Source: Candidatus Gastranaerophilales bacterium
GTDB lineage: Bacteria > Cyanobacteriota > Vampirovibrionia > Gastranaerophilales > Gastranaerophilaceae
Length of the DNA: 6,238 bases
Direction: 5' to 3'
NCBI GenBank assembly: GCA_944324205.1
Contig: CALUVK010000098.1
Location: forward strand, 1 to 6,238
In this document: positions 5,511 through 6,238 of the stretch, in pieces
Position numbering within the stretch: position 1 is the first letter of the stretch
How the letters are laid out: each line of letters starts with the position of its first letter
The notes under the pieces: generated by a model
What the model saw: only the letters and a program-made list of their open reading frames with translations
Databases searched by the model: none
What the model was told of the DNA's origin: nothing
Position numbers and translations under genes: made by a program

Positions 5511-6078
5511 AACTTTCTATTTTTCTTATAAATTTTGCAGGATTTCCTGCTACAACTGTATTAACTGGTACATTCTTAGTCACAATACTTCCTGCACCTA
5601 TTATTGCGCCATCGCCTATCGTAACGCCGGGTAATATAGTTGAATCTGAACCAATCCATACATTATTACCAATTTTAACAGGATTTGGAGTTATGGAAGC
5701 TCTTTTTTCAGGATTAAAATCATGGTTTAGAGTTGCAATTGTAACATTATGTCCGATAAGACAATTATTACCGATTGTAATTCCACCTTGATCTTGAAAT
5801 TTGCAGCAAGCATTTATAAAAACATTTTGTCCTAAGATAATATTTTTTCCGCAATCTGTATAGAAAGGAGGAAACAAACGAAAAGTTTTATCGACTCTGT
5901 GTCCCGTTAATTCAGAAAAAAGTTCTACAATTTCTTCAGGAGTGTGATATTTATTGTTTATTTCTACTGTTATTTTTAATGCTTCTTGTGCTAATTTATG
6001 AAACATTTCTGCTAATTCTGAATTTGCTTTAACATATTCTCTTTTAAGCATTAATTCTCTAAATTTTTCTATATTCAT
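5509..6078 (-). CDS. Sugar O-acetyltransferase, Maa/LacA-like left-handed beta-helix protein
   Basis: Transfers acetyl from acetyl-CoA to a hydroxyl of a sugar or related acceptor in the cytoplasm; works as a trimer. With ATG at 6078 it has 189 residues, the usual 180-205 of the maltose/galactoside acetyltransferase family. An N-terminal helical Mac-type domain (about 1-60, including YHTPEEIVELFSELTG) precedes PPFYTDCGKNI and hexapeptide repeats (about 78-110 and 133-172: GQNVFI, IGNNCLIG, IGNNVWIG, ILPGVTIGDGAIIGAG). The catalytic His is His119 in ATLNHD; the tail VVAGNPAKFIRKI is the family signature. The frame stays open to a GTG at 6135, but that would overlap the upstream adaptor gene by 47 bases and add 19 residues that are not family-like. 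The ATG has only a weak AAGAGA site, 10 bases after the adaptor stop, suggesting an operon. The acceptor is unknown. Confidence 0.92.
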   Translation of the reverse strand: MNIEKFRELMLKREYVKANSELAEMFHKLAQEALKITVEINNKYHTPEEIVELFSELTGHRVDKTFRLFPPFYTDCGKNIILGQNVFINACCKFQDQGGITIGNNCLIGHNVTIATLNHDFNPEKRASITPNPVKIGNNVWIGSDSTILPGVTIGDGAIIGAGSIVTKNVPVNTVVAGNPAKFIRKIES

Positions 6079-6088
6079 TTTTATTCTC

Positions 6089-6238
6089 TTACAATCTCGG
6101 CGGACGGAAATTTTGCTGTTTCTTACTTTTACCACTTTTTATTCCAACCAGCACTCTTTCACCTTCATAAATATTATCACCTTTAACTTCGGTATAAGAA
6201 TCATCGCTTGCGCCGGTTTGGATATCAATTCTTTTTAT
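6089..6238 (-). CDS. Efflux RND/MacA-type periplasmic adaptor, C-terminal fragment
   Basis: The minus strand is open from the window edge to a TAA at 6091-6089, giving the last 49 residues of a protein whose start lies beyond 6238. They read IDIQTGASDDSYTEVKGD, then NIYEGERVLVGI, then a basic tail ending QQNFRPPRL. This is the membrane-proximal domain end of HlyD/MacA-family adaptors, where V.TG.SD....EV..GL.EGD.VVVG is standard, and the family often ends in a PPR-like tail. Such adaptors bridge an inner-membrane pump (ABC MacB-type or RND) to the outer membrane or cell surface. The acetyltransferase starts 10 bases downstream and is probably cotranscribed. The pump genes, if any, would lie upstream, outside this window. 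The family call rests on the motif pattern of a short stretch. Confidence 0.75.
   Translation of the reverse strand: MKRIDIQTGASDDSYTEVKGDNIYEGERVLVGIKSGKSKKQQNFRPPRL

Noticed and set aside
6079..6135. GTG start at 6135 giving a 208-residue acetyltransferase
   Set aside because: The added 19 residues are basic and unlike the family, and they would overlap the adaptor gene by 47 bases in another frame. The ATG at 6078 matches the known N-terminus of the family.

Overview
This AT-rich window carries seven complete or near-complete genes and two genes cut by its edges, all closely packed with ordinary stop codons (TAA, TGA) and strong GGAG-type ribosome binding sites. It reads as normal bacterial chromosome. 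There is no rRNA, tRNA, CRISPR array, transposase or phage gene. The source looks like a low-GC gut-type bacterium. The glutamine synthetase is of the GSI-alpha (Bacillus/Clostridium-like) type, the FtsZ is standard, and an RND/MacA-type efflux adaptor runs off the right edge. A Gastranaerophilales (non-photosynthetic cyanobacterial lineage) or clostridial origin is my best guess, based on overall flavour only; no marker here settles it.

Layout from left to right: (1) the 3' three quarters of ftsZ (+), ending in the FtsZ C-terminal peptide and followed by a perfect 16-bp bidirectional terminator. (2) A two-gene minus-strand operon: a small thioredoxin with a WCGYC active site, followed one base later by a cysteine-rich DJ-1/PfpI family protein. 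Both products look like parts of a thiol or carbonyl stress response. (3) A plus-strand gene for a zinc metallopeptidase with HEVGH and a downstream EFIAE motif, resembling the catalytic domain of anthrax lethal factor, with no signal peptide. (4) A convergent terminator, then glnA (-) with a recognisable sigma70-type promoter and a small palindrome in its leader. (5) A small heat-shock protein gene (-) with its own GC-containing terminator. (6) A divergent promoter region, then a short plus-strand gene of unknown function with a near-consensus promoter (TTGAAA-17-TATAAT). (7) A minus-strand pair at the right edge: the last 49 codons of an efflux periplasmic adaptor, then a hexapeptide-repeat sugar O-acetyltransferase 10 bases downstream.

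The genes are mostly independent units (cell division, redox defence, nitrogen assimilation, protein folding, efflux/acetylation). I see no single pathway across the window and no clear new multi-gene system. The most distinctive points are the CxCx4CxC insertion in the DJ-1/PfpI protein next to a DsbC-like CGYC thioredoxin, the lethal-factor-like peptidase, and the substitution in glutamine synthetase at the position equivalent to the feedback residue Arg62 of Bacillus.
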